Shown here piece by piece: positions 13,749 to 21,240 of a stretch of 22,975 bases of DNA. Under the pieces are notes generated by a model. It had not been told where the DNA came from. It did no database searches and saw only the letters and a program-made list of their open reading frames with translations. A program made the translations under genes and the position numbers. The stretch's first letter is position 1, and each line of letters starts with the position of its first letter. The DNA is from a virus, in the IMG/VR virus record IMGVR_UViG_3300020084_000112, positions 1 to 22,975 of that record; one strand, given 5' to 3'.

Positions 13749-14894
13749 AGAAAATCTTGAAATTGCCTTCAGATATGCATCCATTGATTCGGAAACAAAT
13801 TCCGATTCGGTGCCAAGCATTTCATCTTCTCTTTCTGGAGTAACTGGATTTCTTGGGAAGTATGACTCCCTTAGTGCTTCCAGCTTCTCACGATAGTCAT
13901 CCTCACTTACGAACTCAACACTTTCAGCAAGACTTGCGAGTTTGCTCTTCTGGGTCTCAGCGAGACCTCTTGAGACATCATAGAGAATTCCATCTGATAC
14001 GGATTCGCTAAGTCTTTGGTTTAACTGAATATTTCTTTCGATTTGCTCGTTGAGTCTTGATTCCATGTCATCAAGTTTTGAGACCATGCTCTCAAGAACA
14101 TCATATTTATCTTCAGGGATTGATACATAATGATTTTCAAAAAGCCCCTTGAGGCTAGTCATGAATGATTCGGCTAGTTGAGACTTAATGCCAGTTTCAA
14201 CTTGAAGAGCATTCTCTTCAAGCCACTCACCAGCAACATACTCAAGGTATGAATCAACTCTTTCAGTAAGTTGTGCTTCAATAGCAGCAACATTTTCTTC
14301 AAGAGCAGCTTCATAACGACCTTGAATAATTTCAGCAGCTTCAGCTACTTTTGTTCTAAGTGCAGACTCAAATACAAGAGCTGCTCTTTCTTTAAACTCT
14401 TCGGAGAGATCTTCGTCACCAAATAATGCTTGAATATCTTCTTCTACGTTAAACTCAAGCTCTTCTTCTTCAGCTGCCTCTTCCTCGACTTCGCCCTCCT
14501 CTTCAACTTCTTCAACTTCTTCCTCTTCAACCTCTTCATTCCTTACCACCTTTTTTTTGCCCTTAGGTGCAGGTGCGTCCGTGCATCCGCTTTCTTCAGT
14601 TTGTAGAAGCTCTTCATCTTCATCATACTCAGCTTCTTCAGCTCTAGCGGCTCTAGCATTAACTACATCTCTAACGGTTTTGACGTTACCAGTAGCTAGC
14701 TTAGATGAATCGTCGGTTGAACGATAGTTGTGTACAGTAGGACCGCCAAGGTCAGTAATTGACTGACCAGGAACGCCAGCTACAAAAGCGGCGTTTGAAG
14801 GCATTGCCTCTGCAGGTGCTGCGTTAGCATTAACTGCAGTTTTTGATTGCTTAGCGTTCGTAGTTTCCATTTCTTGTAAATTACCAGCAGACAT
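13743..14894 (-). CDS. 22: gp22, prohead scaffold (core) protein
   Basis: This 383-residue protein forms the inner core on which gp23 assembles, and is then cut up by gp21. It is longer than T4 gp22 (about 269). An Ala-rich N-terminal part (1-115) is followed by a run of almost pure Glu/Val/Ala (119-157). Long amphipathic helices and coiled coil (about 160-330) follow, as expected of a scaffold. Many L-x-E sites suited to gp21 are present (DLSEE, QLTER, QLAES, GLAET, SLAES). The start has GGAGAG about 6 nt upstream and a perfect late element 40 nt upstream. The C-terminal end is followed by the hairpin before gp23. Confidence 0.88.
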   Translation of the reverse strand: MSAGNLQEMETTNAKQSKTAVNANAAPAEAMPSNAAFVAGVPGQSITDLGGPTVHNYRSTDDSSKLATGNVKTVRDVVNARAARAEEAEYDEDEELLQTEESGCTDAPAPKGKKKVVRNEEVEEEEVEEVEEEGEVEEEAAEEEELEFNVEEDIQALFGDEDLSEEFKERAALVFESALRTKVAEAAEIIQGRYEAALEENVAAIEAQLTERVDSYLEYVAGEWLEENALQVETGIKSQLAESFMTSLKGLFENHYVSIPEDKYDVLESMVSKLDDMESRLNEQIERNIQLNQRLSESVSDGILYDVSRGLAETQKSKLASLAESVEFVSEDDYREKLEALRESYFPRNPVTPEREDEMLGTESEFVSESMDAYLKAISRFSK

Positions 14895-14933
14895 TTTTCT
14901 CTCCGAATAAATATGTATCTTTATTCTAATATT

Positions 14934-14941
14934 TATTTATA
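14934..14941 (-). promoter_or_regulatory. Late promoter element (TATAAATA) for gp22-gp23
   Basis: A perfect TATAAATA begins one base after the TAA stop of gp21 and 39 nt before the gp22 ATG. This is the best late element upstream of the capsid gene, so it probably drives both gp22 and gp23. Confidence 0.82.
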
Positions 14942-14942
14942 A

Positions 14943-15587
14943 TTATAGATTCTTTAAATAATGATCAAAGAGTCTAAGAATGCGATCTTCACGCACATGT
15001 TTATCAACAGTTGGAGTAAGCGAGTTCAATGCGGTCATAGTTTTTTCCGCAAGAATTCCATTATTCCACACCCATTCCTTACCCTCCATGATGCCTTGAA
15101 CAAAAGCATCAGGTGCGGAAGGATCTGCTACAATATCAGCAGCAGTTGAAAGCATGAAGTCATCGCCAACATATTTGATGCCATTACGCTCAACAAGAGA
15201 TCCAACTCCTCTTGAAGAGACCCCGAGTTTTACACCCTCACCAAGAAGAGACTTGGCGATGTTACCCATTGGAGTATCAAGAATTTTTGCTTTTCCTACG
15301 AAGTTATTTCCTTCTGCTTTAAGGCTAGTGATCATGTGTGAAGCACGATCAAGATTTACAGTTGGTCCATCTGGATGACCAAGCTCTCCAAGTGCTCTGC
15401 CCTGTTCGATATACTTTTGGGTATACTTACCAACCTCTCTTTCAAGAATGGGGAATGGATAGCAACGACCGTTACGATTAGTAATTTCTGCTTGTAGAAA
15501 AGGCCCAGTAATATACAGGCTCGTTTTTCCGTTTTTTTCTTCAGTAATTACCTGAATGTTTTCGATTTGCTCTGTAATTAGTTTCAT
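14943..15587 (-). CDS. 21: gp21, prohead core protease
   Basis: This is the serine protease that matures the head by cutting gp22, gp67 and the gp23 N-terminus after (L/I)-x-E. It has 214 residues, matching T4 gp21 (212). The catalytic region shows GELGHPDGP with the likely catalytic H71, and LGVSSRGVGS with the likely nucleophile at S124 or S125. SAPDAF (157-162) is the usual following motif of the family. It sits 4 bp after the 88-residue gene with no ribosome site of its own, so translation is coupled. Confidence 0.93.
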   Translation of the reverse strand: MKLITEQIENIQVITEEKNGKTSLYITGPFLQAEITNRNGRCYPFPILEREVGKYTQKYIEQGRALGELGHPDGPTVNLDRASHMITSLKAEGNNFVGKAKILDTPMGNIAKSLLGEGVKLGVSSRGVGSLVERNGIKYVGDDFMLSTAADIVADPSAPDAFVQGIMEGKEWVWNNGILAEKTMTALNSLTPTVDKHVREDRILRLFDHYLKNL

Positions 15588-15591
15588 TGTT

Positions 15592-15858
15592 TTACTGGGT
15601 AAATCCTACTTTTACAACTTGAACCGTACCACCTAAAACATGAACTAAATCGCTACCTGTCTTTTCGATAACTTCGGAAGTGTTGTTTAACATTGTAATA
15701 GAACCAATTCCAGAATATGCGGAATCTCTTAGTACAACTACAACAGAACCACCAGAAGCATTAACAACTCTAACAAGAGTTGCACTTCCAACAGTAGTGC
15801 TATTACCAATACCTGCGGCTAAATTAGCTTCATTTCCTTTTACTTTTAACCTATACAT
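15592..15858 (-). CDS. Small beta-rich unknown protein in the head gene cluster
   Basis: An 88-residue protein with no recognised family. It begins MYRLKVKGNEANLAAGIGNS and is made of Gly/Ser/Thr/Val-rich strands: TLVRVVNASGGSVVVVLRDS, YSGIGSITMLNNTSEVIEKT, and a C-terminal VHVLGGTVQVVKVGFTQ. No cysteine, signal or membrane segment is seen. It overlaps the gp67-like gene by 8 bp and is 4 bp from gp21, occupying the place where T4 has gene 68. The sequence does not resemble T4 gp68 to me. The GIGNST and GIGS phrases resemble the large gp18 insertion in this genome. A head decoration or small virion component is a fair guess, not shown. Confidence 0.75.
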   Translation of the reverse strand: MYRLKVKGNEANLAAGIGNSTTVGSATLVRVVNASGGSVVVVLRDSAYSGIGSITMLNNTSEVIEKTGSDLVHVLGGTVQVVKVGFTQ

Positions 15859-16030
15859 CTTGATCCTCGGGGACTTCTACAGTTGGGTCAAACATTTGAG
15901 CACCAATAATGGGTCTCAACTCATCAACCATCTCTACACTTTTGGTGTAAAGCATTTGCTTAATAACATCAGATAGTTCATTTGGAGACGCATCTTGCAT
16001 CACCATGCCAATAAATTCAGACGAATCCAT
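15851..16030 (-). CDS. 67: gp67-like prohead core protein, 59 aa
   Basis: The frame runs from an ATG at 16028-16030 to a TAG at 15851-15853 and encodes 59 residues beginning MDSSEFIGMVMQDASPNELS and ending PTVEVPEDQDV. It fits T4 gp67 (80 residues, between portal and protease) in place, small size, a helical N-terminus with an IKQMLYTKSVEMVDELRPII stretch, and a short acidic end. The acidic tail is much shorter than in T4. The gene directly follows a perfect late element at the gp20 stop and overlaps the next gene by 8 bp. The CDS is well supported; the gp67 name rests on position and pattern. Confidence 0.7.
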   Translation of the reverse strand: MDSSEFIGMVMQDASPNELSDVIKQMLYTKSVEMVDELRPIIGAQMFDPTVEVPEDQDV

Positions 16031-16054
16031 AAAATTACTTACAAAATCTTATAT

Positions 16055-16062
16055 TATTTATA
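16055..16062 (-). promoter_or_regulatory. Late promoter element (TATAAATA) overlapping the gp20 stop
   Basis: A perfect TATAAATA includes the TAA stop of gp20 (16058-16060) and lies 24 nt before the gp67-like ATG. It would drive gp67, the 88-residue gene and gp21. Confidence 0.8.
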
Positions 16063-17803
16063 GTTTATTAATCTTATTAGTTTTTACTTTGTCCGCTTCT
16101 GGTGCTTTTTTTATTTCTGTTCCCTTATTTTTAATGTCTGGATCAGTTTCATTCTTACCTAATCCAATCTCAAGATCTTTCATATTTTGATTTTGAGTTT
16201 TCTTGATTAGTTGTGAACCAACATCCTTGACATAATCCATAGTCATGCCAGTTGAGGGATCAACTTGAGGAGTTGGTGGCGGAATAATTCCTGTTTGACG
16301 CTCCATATCCATTTGACTATTAATGTCAAGGATATCATCTTCAGTTTGACGGAGAATTTTGCTTCTTACATAATAAGTCGAATAGTACTTACCAATATAA
16401 GGTTCAACTTGTTGTAATAGAGCAACACGCTCTTTCATTAATTCAGTTTCCTTTAACTCAGCAAAGTGATTATCGTAAACATAATCGTATTGAATATGAT
16501 CACTCATCAATTCCCAATCTTGAGGAGTAATGATATTTTTAAGAATAAGTTGAGTCTTCAACATATCATGGAAGATATTGCTAAATCTCTTACGGAGTCT
16601 TCCAACAAATCTTGAGAACATGATCTCATCTCTCAGAATTTCGGAAGATCTACCAAGATTAAATCCACCATCAGCAGCAATTCTAGATTCTGGAATACTT
16701 AAAGATCTGTAAAGTTTCTTTTGGAAGTATTCAATATCAGCAAGTTCACCAAGATTCTGACCACCAGGAAGTGTAGTGATTTCTGTACCGCGACCACCTT
16801 CACGACGAGGGAGCCAGAAATCTTCCATCATACTGGTAAACTTTTTATCATCACGGATTTCTCCAGTTGATGCATCATATACAAGTTTATTTCTATAACG
16901 TGACATTACATCACGAAGATATTGCTCTGCTTTTACTTTAGGAAGATTGCCAACATCAATGTAGAAAATTCTACGTTCTGGAGCACGAGACAATCTATAA
17001 ATTACTAAACTGTCTTCAATCATGCGGAGTTGATTGAGAGACTTGATTGCTTTATGAAGATATGATAAAATAGTCATCTTGTTACGATCTACAAGACCAG
17101 ATGTAACAAAGGTAACTGAATCTTTTGCAAGTTTTATGCCCTTACCATATCCACTGGCACCTGTACTATAACCTTGGGATTTTGGCGTATAAACAAAATA
17201 CTCATCAACTTCTGGATGATCTAACTTTTCTACACCAATTTCTCTTGCCATGGTATTGATGTTTAGAATATCAATAGCACGGTTATCTTTTTTCTTCAGT
17301 TCACGAACATATTTGATTTTTAATGAATCAATATAACGAATTTCTTGAATACCATTTTGAGGATTATCAAGATCAATAACCTTATGATAATACACCCTAC
17401 CATCAATATACCAATTTCTAAAGATCTCATGAGCCTTCTTATCGAAGTCCATAAGTTCTTTAATGTATTTAAATTCACTACGAATTAAAGCCTTAATTTC
17501 TTCAGGAACGTTTAGATTTGAAAGTTCAATTTCTACGGGAGAATCATTTAAATCTGAAACAATAGCTTCGCTGACAACATCTTCAATTGCCTTATCTGCC
17601 TCTGGATGAAGAGACATTTCACGATATCTTTTGATAAGATCATATTCAGTTTTATATACACCCTCGATATCTACATATTGCCCATAGAACCCAGAAGAAA
17701 TATAGTAGTCAACCCCGTCCTCATTATTAGGAGGAACGGGGGACACTTGCTTCTTAGGTTTTTTGAGTCCGTCGTCAATAGAGAAACCAAATAGTCCTGC
17801 CAT
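16058..17803 (-). CDS. 20: gp20, portal vertex protein
   Basis: This 581-residue protein (T4 524) forms the ring at the unique head vertex through which DNA enters and to which the neck attaches. It begins MAGLFGFSIDDGLKKPKKQV. Family-typical stretches include FYGQYVDIEGVYKTEYDLIK, YREMSLHPEADKAIEDVVSE, DSLVIYRLSRAPERRIFYID, VGNLPKVKAEQYLRDVMSRY and PGGQNLGELADIEYFQKKLY, the standard markers used for cyanophage g20. The C-terminus (about 540-581) is Lys/Asn-rich. Its start follows the gp19 stop by about 30 bp with an AATAAATA element between. No Shine-Dalgarno site is evident. Confidence 0.97.
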   Translation of the reverse strand: MAGLFGFSIDDGLKKPKKQVSPVPPNNEDGVDYYISSGFYGQYVDIEGVYKTEYDLIKRYREMSLHPEADKAIEDVVSEAIVSDLNDSPVEIELSNLNVPEEIKALIRSEFKYIKELMDFDKKAHEIFRNWYIDGRVYYHKVIDLDNPQNGIQEIRYIDSLKIKYVRELKKKDNRAIDILNINTMAREIGVEKLDHPEVDEYFVYTPKSQGYSTGASGYGKGIKLAKDSVTFVTSGLVDRNKMTILSYLHKAIKSLNQLRMIEDSLVIYRLSRAPERRIFYIDVGNLPKVKAEQYLRDVMSRYRNKLVYDASTGEIRDDKKFTSMMEDFWLPRREGGRGTEITTLPGGQNLGELADIEYFQKKLYRSLSIPESRIAADGGFNLGRSSEILRDEIMFSRFVGRLRKRFSNIFHDMLKTQLILKNIITPQDWELMSDHIQYDYVYDNHFAELKETELMKERVALLQQVEPYIGKYYSTYYVRSKILRQTEDDILDINSQMDMERQTGIIPPPTPQVDPSTGMTMDYVKDVGSQLIKKTQNQNMKDLEIGLGKNETDPDIKNKGTEIKKAPEADKVKTNKINKL

Positions 17804-17826
17804 TATGTTTTAAGGTAACTTTTACT

Positions 17827-17834
17827 TATTTATT
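17827..17834 (-). promoter_or_regulatory. Late promoter element (AATAAATA) overlapping the gp19 stop
   Basis: AATAAATA fits the looser NATAAATA form of the T4-type late element. It overlaps the TAA of gp19 (17833-17835) and lies 23 nt before the gp20 ATG. Confidence 0.6.
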
Positions 17835-18477
17835 ACTTGACTGCAAGGCTATTATCTCCATTATATGCTTCCCACCACTGAATTTGAAGATCAACTGTAA
17901 ACTCTTCAATTTGATTGTTTGCATCATATGCAAGAGAGATTGCAGAAACGTTTGTTGGGAATACTCCAAACATGTGATATGAACGAAGTCTGGGAATAGT
18001 TTCCGAACTAGTAATTGCAGTTTGAGTTAGTGGTCTACCAAGTTGATGAACCCAAGCATCTTTTTGATATGCAGTAGGATCAACTTGACCCGAGTTATCA
18101 GAATGCTTGTTAATATAATTCATCCAACGCTCAAATGTATTTCTGACAGTAAAGTCTTGATCGTTAATAACAGTAATTTGCCAAGGATCAAAGGTTCTGT
18201 CACCTGCAATTTGAAGCACACGTCCTCTAAATGGAACGGGAATTGCAGTGATTGTTGATGCTGGAAGTGAGGTAGCTTTAACTAGGAAAGTTAGTTTATC
18301 TGCAAGAGCAGTTGCTGTGCTATTGGATGGAATAACCTCCGTTGGCACTGCTAAAGTTACTTCAAACAGATTGGGCCGAGCACCGCCGCCCGTCAACCTT
18401 CCTTTAAAGTTATCTAGAAATCTTCCATCACTTCCTGTATTAGGAACTGATTGTAAGTTGTTAGAAGTTACAGCCAT
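17833..18477 (-). CDS. 19: gp19, tail tube protein
   Basis: This protein stacks in hexamer rings inside the sheath to form the DNA channel. It has 214 residues; T4 gp19 has about 163, and the extra length is usual in cyanophages. Markers are NLFEVTLAVPTEV near residue 36, FLVKATSLPASTITAIPVPF, GRVLQIAGDRTFDPWQITVI, NTFERWMNYINKHS, and the C-terminal EEFTVDLQIQWWEAYN. The gene follows gp18 with a 37-bp gap. GGAG lies about 12 nt before the ATG. No late element is seen in the gap, so it is likely read from the gp18 promoter. Confidence 0.93.
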   Translation of the reverse strand: MAVTSNNLQSVPNTGSDGRFLDNFKGRLTGGGARPNLFEVTLAVPTEVIPSNSTATALADKLTFLVKATSLPASTITAIPVPFRGRVLQIAGDRTFDPWQITVINDQDFTVRNTFERWMNYINKHSDNSGQVDPTAYQKDAWVHQLGRPLTQTAITSSETIPRLRSYHMFGVFPTNVSAISLAYDANNQIEEFTVDLQIQWWEAYNGDNSLAVK

Positions 18478-18514
18478 TTTAGTAGTTCTCCAGTGTTTTT
18501 GTTAAGGTAATTAA

Positions 18515-20926
18515 TTAAACACGACCTGCAATTTCCTCAAAGGAAACTCCAGTTCTTGTAGCAACGAAGGTCAATCCAATAAAGTTAATGCTACGAGCAG
18601 GCTTAACAAAAATATCTGCTCTGAACTCATTGCTATCAATAACATCTGGGGTGTTATTTGTCTCATCGCAAATTACTAAGAAGTCAGAAATGCCTCTCTT
18701 TGCTTGGACATCACGTAGATATGGCTCAACAATGTTTAAGAAGTTAGATCTTGTGATTGAGTCATTGAATTCAAACAGTTGATCTCTTGCAGCAGCTTCA
18801 ATGCTTGCTTCAATTGTAATAAACAATCTTCTAACATTGATTCTGTCAAATGCAGATGCTTGTGTAAGTGCAGTCTTATCACCAAATAGAATGATGCCTG
18901 AACCTGGGGAGTAGACTACTGGGTTTACTCTTCTAGAATAAAGAAGATCTCTTTGTACTTGAGATGGATTGTATGCAAGTCTTACTGCGTTGTTAATAAC
19001 ACCACGAGTAGAACCCGCAGGTGAGAACCATGAGAAATCATTAATAGATGTTCTGCACATGCAACCTGCAATATCAGCATTTAGTGGTACATATATAAAC
19101 TTATTATTGAAACGATCAAACATATACTTGTAACCACTATCAAATACTCCATAAGAAGATGAACTTAACCCATCAAAGAAATCAATAATATTATTAGTTT
19201 GTGTTGTTGTACTTGTAATGTCTACAACTGCAGATCTGTAAGGAGAAACTACTGCTACGCAATCTTTTCTTTGAGATGCAATTGCAATTAACTCATTAGC
19301 TTTTGCTTGAGTTGTAAATTTATCAATATAACTAGCACCCATGAGTAAGAAGTCAATATCATACTCTCTTACGTTTGTGAACAAACGATAAGCTGTTATA
19401 ACATCTGATAGTTCAGCAGTATATCTTGGAGTTATATAATTAGCAGCACTTTGAGCTTCATATGCATTACCACCTAACAGCTTAGCTGTTTGATTACCAG
19501 AAAGATTGAAGCTGACTCCTTGAGTTGGTTGTTGCCAGTTATTACCACCAGTACCACTTAAAGTAGAAGCTACTAATGAGCCCAATTGAGCACCACCATA
19601 AACATAGTTAGATGTATTTGCTAAAATTTCTTTATAGTAAATTCTTTCTTGTGGTGAAAGTTGAGCATCAGTTGCCTTAGATAATCCTACCCATTTCTCT
19701 AAGATATTACCAGCTGTTCCAGAAACTCTGCCAGTATCATCAATTACAACAATATGAAGTTCATCATTCTTAGATGATCTATTAGCTGCATAAGCACTTG
19801 TTCCTGGTTTTGCTGCAATTTGATTCCAGTAAATAGTTCCGTTGGTAGTACCTAAAGTTTGCTCGTTATACCAATCAGTTACTGAATGTGTTGTTGTTTG
19901 AATTGAAGATGTTGTACCAATTCCAGTAGCAACTGTAGTGTTACCAATTGAAATTGTTGTGCCAGAAGCAAATGAGAATGCTGAATAAACTGCCGCACTT
20001 TCAGTTCCACCAGAACTTACAGTTGATAATACTTTTACAAAAACTGAGCTATTTCCAATTCCTGTAATAACACCTTTTAAATAACCTATGTACGAAGAAG
20101 TTGAGCCAATTCCAGCAACAACTGTGTTAACCGATTGAGTTACTGCAGCACCTACAGCTGGAGCATACTGTGTTGTTGAAGTTGGTCTTATAAAAGTTGC
20201 AGAAATAGTTGTAGTAGCAATCCCAACGTTTGAAAGTGAGTTGCTTAATGTAATTGAGGAATTTCCGATTGAAGTGACGGTAGTATTTGCTGGGATAAAT
20301 GATCCAGACAAAATATCTCCAACTTGTAATCCAGTGCTGATACCTACTACTCCCGCAGTAGTGTCAACACCTACGTTATTATCACTTTCAACATCAGTTT
20401 CAATAGTTGTAACTCCTACTCCAACATTAACTATGACTGTTTGATTGGTTGTATGAACTCCGCTAATAATTTGATCAGCTAAATTATCAATGGAGCAAAC
20501 CTTAAGATCATTTGCCCAAGTTCCAGGATTTTTTGCCGCCCAATGCCAGGTGCTTGCAGTTGAATGATTATTAGTGTAATCTTCGTAATTTTTAATTTTT
20601 AAAGTTGTTATAGATAAGCCACCACCAACAGCAACGTTTGCATTATTAAGGTTAGTATCATCTGAACGAACTACTCTTAATGTTCCGCCATATGTTAAGT
20701 AGTTTGATGCAGAATACCAATATTCATATTGATTGTCTGTGTCAATTGGTTTTCCAAATACTTCTATAAGTTGTTGCTCATTCTCAATTAAGACCGCTTC
20801 CTCTACAGGACCTCTTTCAAAAGGTCCAGCAATAGCACCGACTGTTTCGATTGGTGTGCCAGTCCTACCAATGGTTAAGTCAACTTCCCTTATTTTGACG
20901 CCAGGTGAAACTAAACCTAAAGCCAT
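18515..20926 (-). CDS. 18: gp18, contractile tail sheath protein
   Basis: The sheath contracts to drive the tube through the host envelope. Conserved N-terminal markers are SPGVKIREVDLT and GAIAGPFERGP (30-40). The C-terminal sheath core (about 500-803) has DFLLMGASYIDKF, KDCVAVVSPYRSAV, GYKYMFDRFNNKFIYVPLNA and RINVRRLFITIEASIEAAAR. It is 803 residues long, against about 659 in T4. Much of the excess is a Gly/Ser/Thr/Val-rich insertion at about 155-345 with repeated GIG[NS][ST] phrases. A perfect late element and a good ribosome site (AGAGGA) precede it. This insertion probably forms an exposed beta domain on the tail surface. Confidence 0.95.
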   Translation of the reverse strand: MALGLVSPGVKIREVDLTIGRTGTPIETVGAIAGPFERGPVEEAVLIENEQQLIEVFGKPIDTDNQYEYWYSASNYLTYGGTLRVVRSDDTNLNNANVAVGGGLSITTLKIKNYEDYTNNHSTASTWHWAAKNPGTWANDLKVCSIDNLADQIISGVHTTNQTVIVNVGVGVTTIETDVESDNNVGVDTTAGVVGISTGLQVGDILSGSFIPANTTVTSIGNSSITLSNSLSNVGIATTTISATFIRPTSTTQYAPAVGAAVTQSVNTVVAGIGSTSSYIGYLKGVITGIGNSSVFVKVLSTVSSGGTESAAVYSAFSFASGTTISIGNTTVATGIGTTSSIQTTTHSVTDWYNEQTLGTTNGTIYWNQIAAKPGTSAYAANRSSKNDELHIVVIDDTGRVSGTAGNILEKWVGLSKATDAQLSPQERIYYKEILANTSNYVYGGAQLGSLVASTLSGTGGNNWQQPTQGVSFNLSGNQTAKLLGGNAYEAQSAANYITPRYTAELSDVITAYRLFTNVREYDIDFLLMGASYIDKFTTQAKANELIAIASQRKDCVAVVSPYRSAVVDITSTTTQTNNIIDFFDGLSSSSYGVFDSGYKYMFDRFNNKFIYVPLNADIAGCMCRTSINDFSWFSPAGSTRGVINNAVRLAYNPSQVQRDLLYSRRVNPVVYSPGSGIILFGDKTALTQASAFDRINVRRLFITIEASIEAAARDQLFEFNDSITRSNFLNIVEPYLRDVQAKRGISDFLVICDETNNTPDVIDSNEFRADIFVKPARSINFIGLTFVATRTGVSFEEIAGRV
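19892..20464 (-). repeat. Repetitive beta-rich insertion domain inside gp18
   Basis: Residues about 155-345 of gp18 hold degenerate repeats: VGVGVTTIE, VGVDTT, GVVGIST, TSIGNSSITLSNS, VGIATTTIS, AGIGSTSS, TGIGNSSV, SIGNTTVATGIGTTSS. The phrase VGDILSGSFIPANTTVTSIG resembles a strand repeat found in many phage and bacterial surface proteins. The unit is short and irregular, with no long exact DNA repeat. Confidence 0.6.
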
Positions 20927-20961
20927 CTTGTTTCCTCTAGTAAACTTTCAGATCTATGAAA

Positions 20962-20969
20962 TATTTATA
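20962..20969 (-). promoter_or_regulatory. Late promoter element (TATAAATA) for gp18-gp19
   Basis: A perfect TATAAATA on the minus strand lies 35 nt before the gp18 ATG, in the 83-bp gap after the zinc-ribbon gene. It should drive gp18 and, by absence of another element, gp19. Confidence 0.82.
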
Positions 20970-21009
20970 ATTTAGTCTTTTTCTAATGGGGAAACTGTGC
21001 GTGAACAAA

Positions 21010-21240
21010 TTACCAGTCAGGATATTCCCACCTATCGAATATAGTATGTTGCATTCGACTTACAATGATACGTTGTATTGTACACTCTTTACATTCATAA
21101 GAATAAGCTGATGGATATGATCCACGATTTTTACGAGTCAAATAAAAATCAGATAATAAATTTTTAAATTTTTGACAAGTTCTACATTGTCTTTCAACAA
21201 ACAGAAGATGTTCTAATTCTATCTGTTGGTTTAAATCCAT
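21010..21240 (-). CDS. Small zinc-ribbon-like protein after terminase
   Basis: This 76-residue protein has two CxxC pairs, C19/C22 (RQCRTCQKF) and C50/C53 (YECKECTIQ), 27 residues apart, a usual zinc-ribbon spacing. The phrase LLSDFYLTRKNRG between them and YSYECKEC match a pattern seen in small phage proteins and in the zinc part of some HNH enzymes. No HNH catalytic motif is present here. The N-terminus is acidic (MDLNQQIELEHLL). It overlaps the gp17 end by one base, so it is translated with terminase, but has no assigned role. A nucleic-acid or packaging accessory is possible. Confidence 0.75.
   Translation of the reverse strand: MDLNQQIELEHLLFVERQCRTCQKFKNLLSDFYLTRKNRGSYPSAYSYECKECTIQRIIVSRMQHTIFDRWEYPDW

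Noticed and set aside
14438-14540. GAA/GAG-like microrepeat in gp22
   Set aside because: It encodes the Glu-rich run expected in scaffold proteins; not a separate repeat element.
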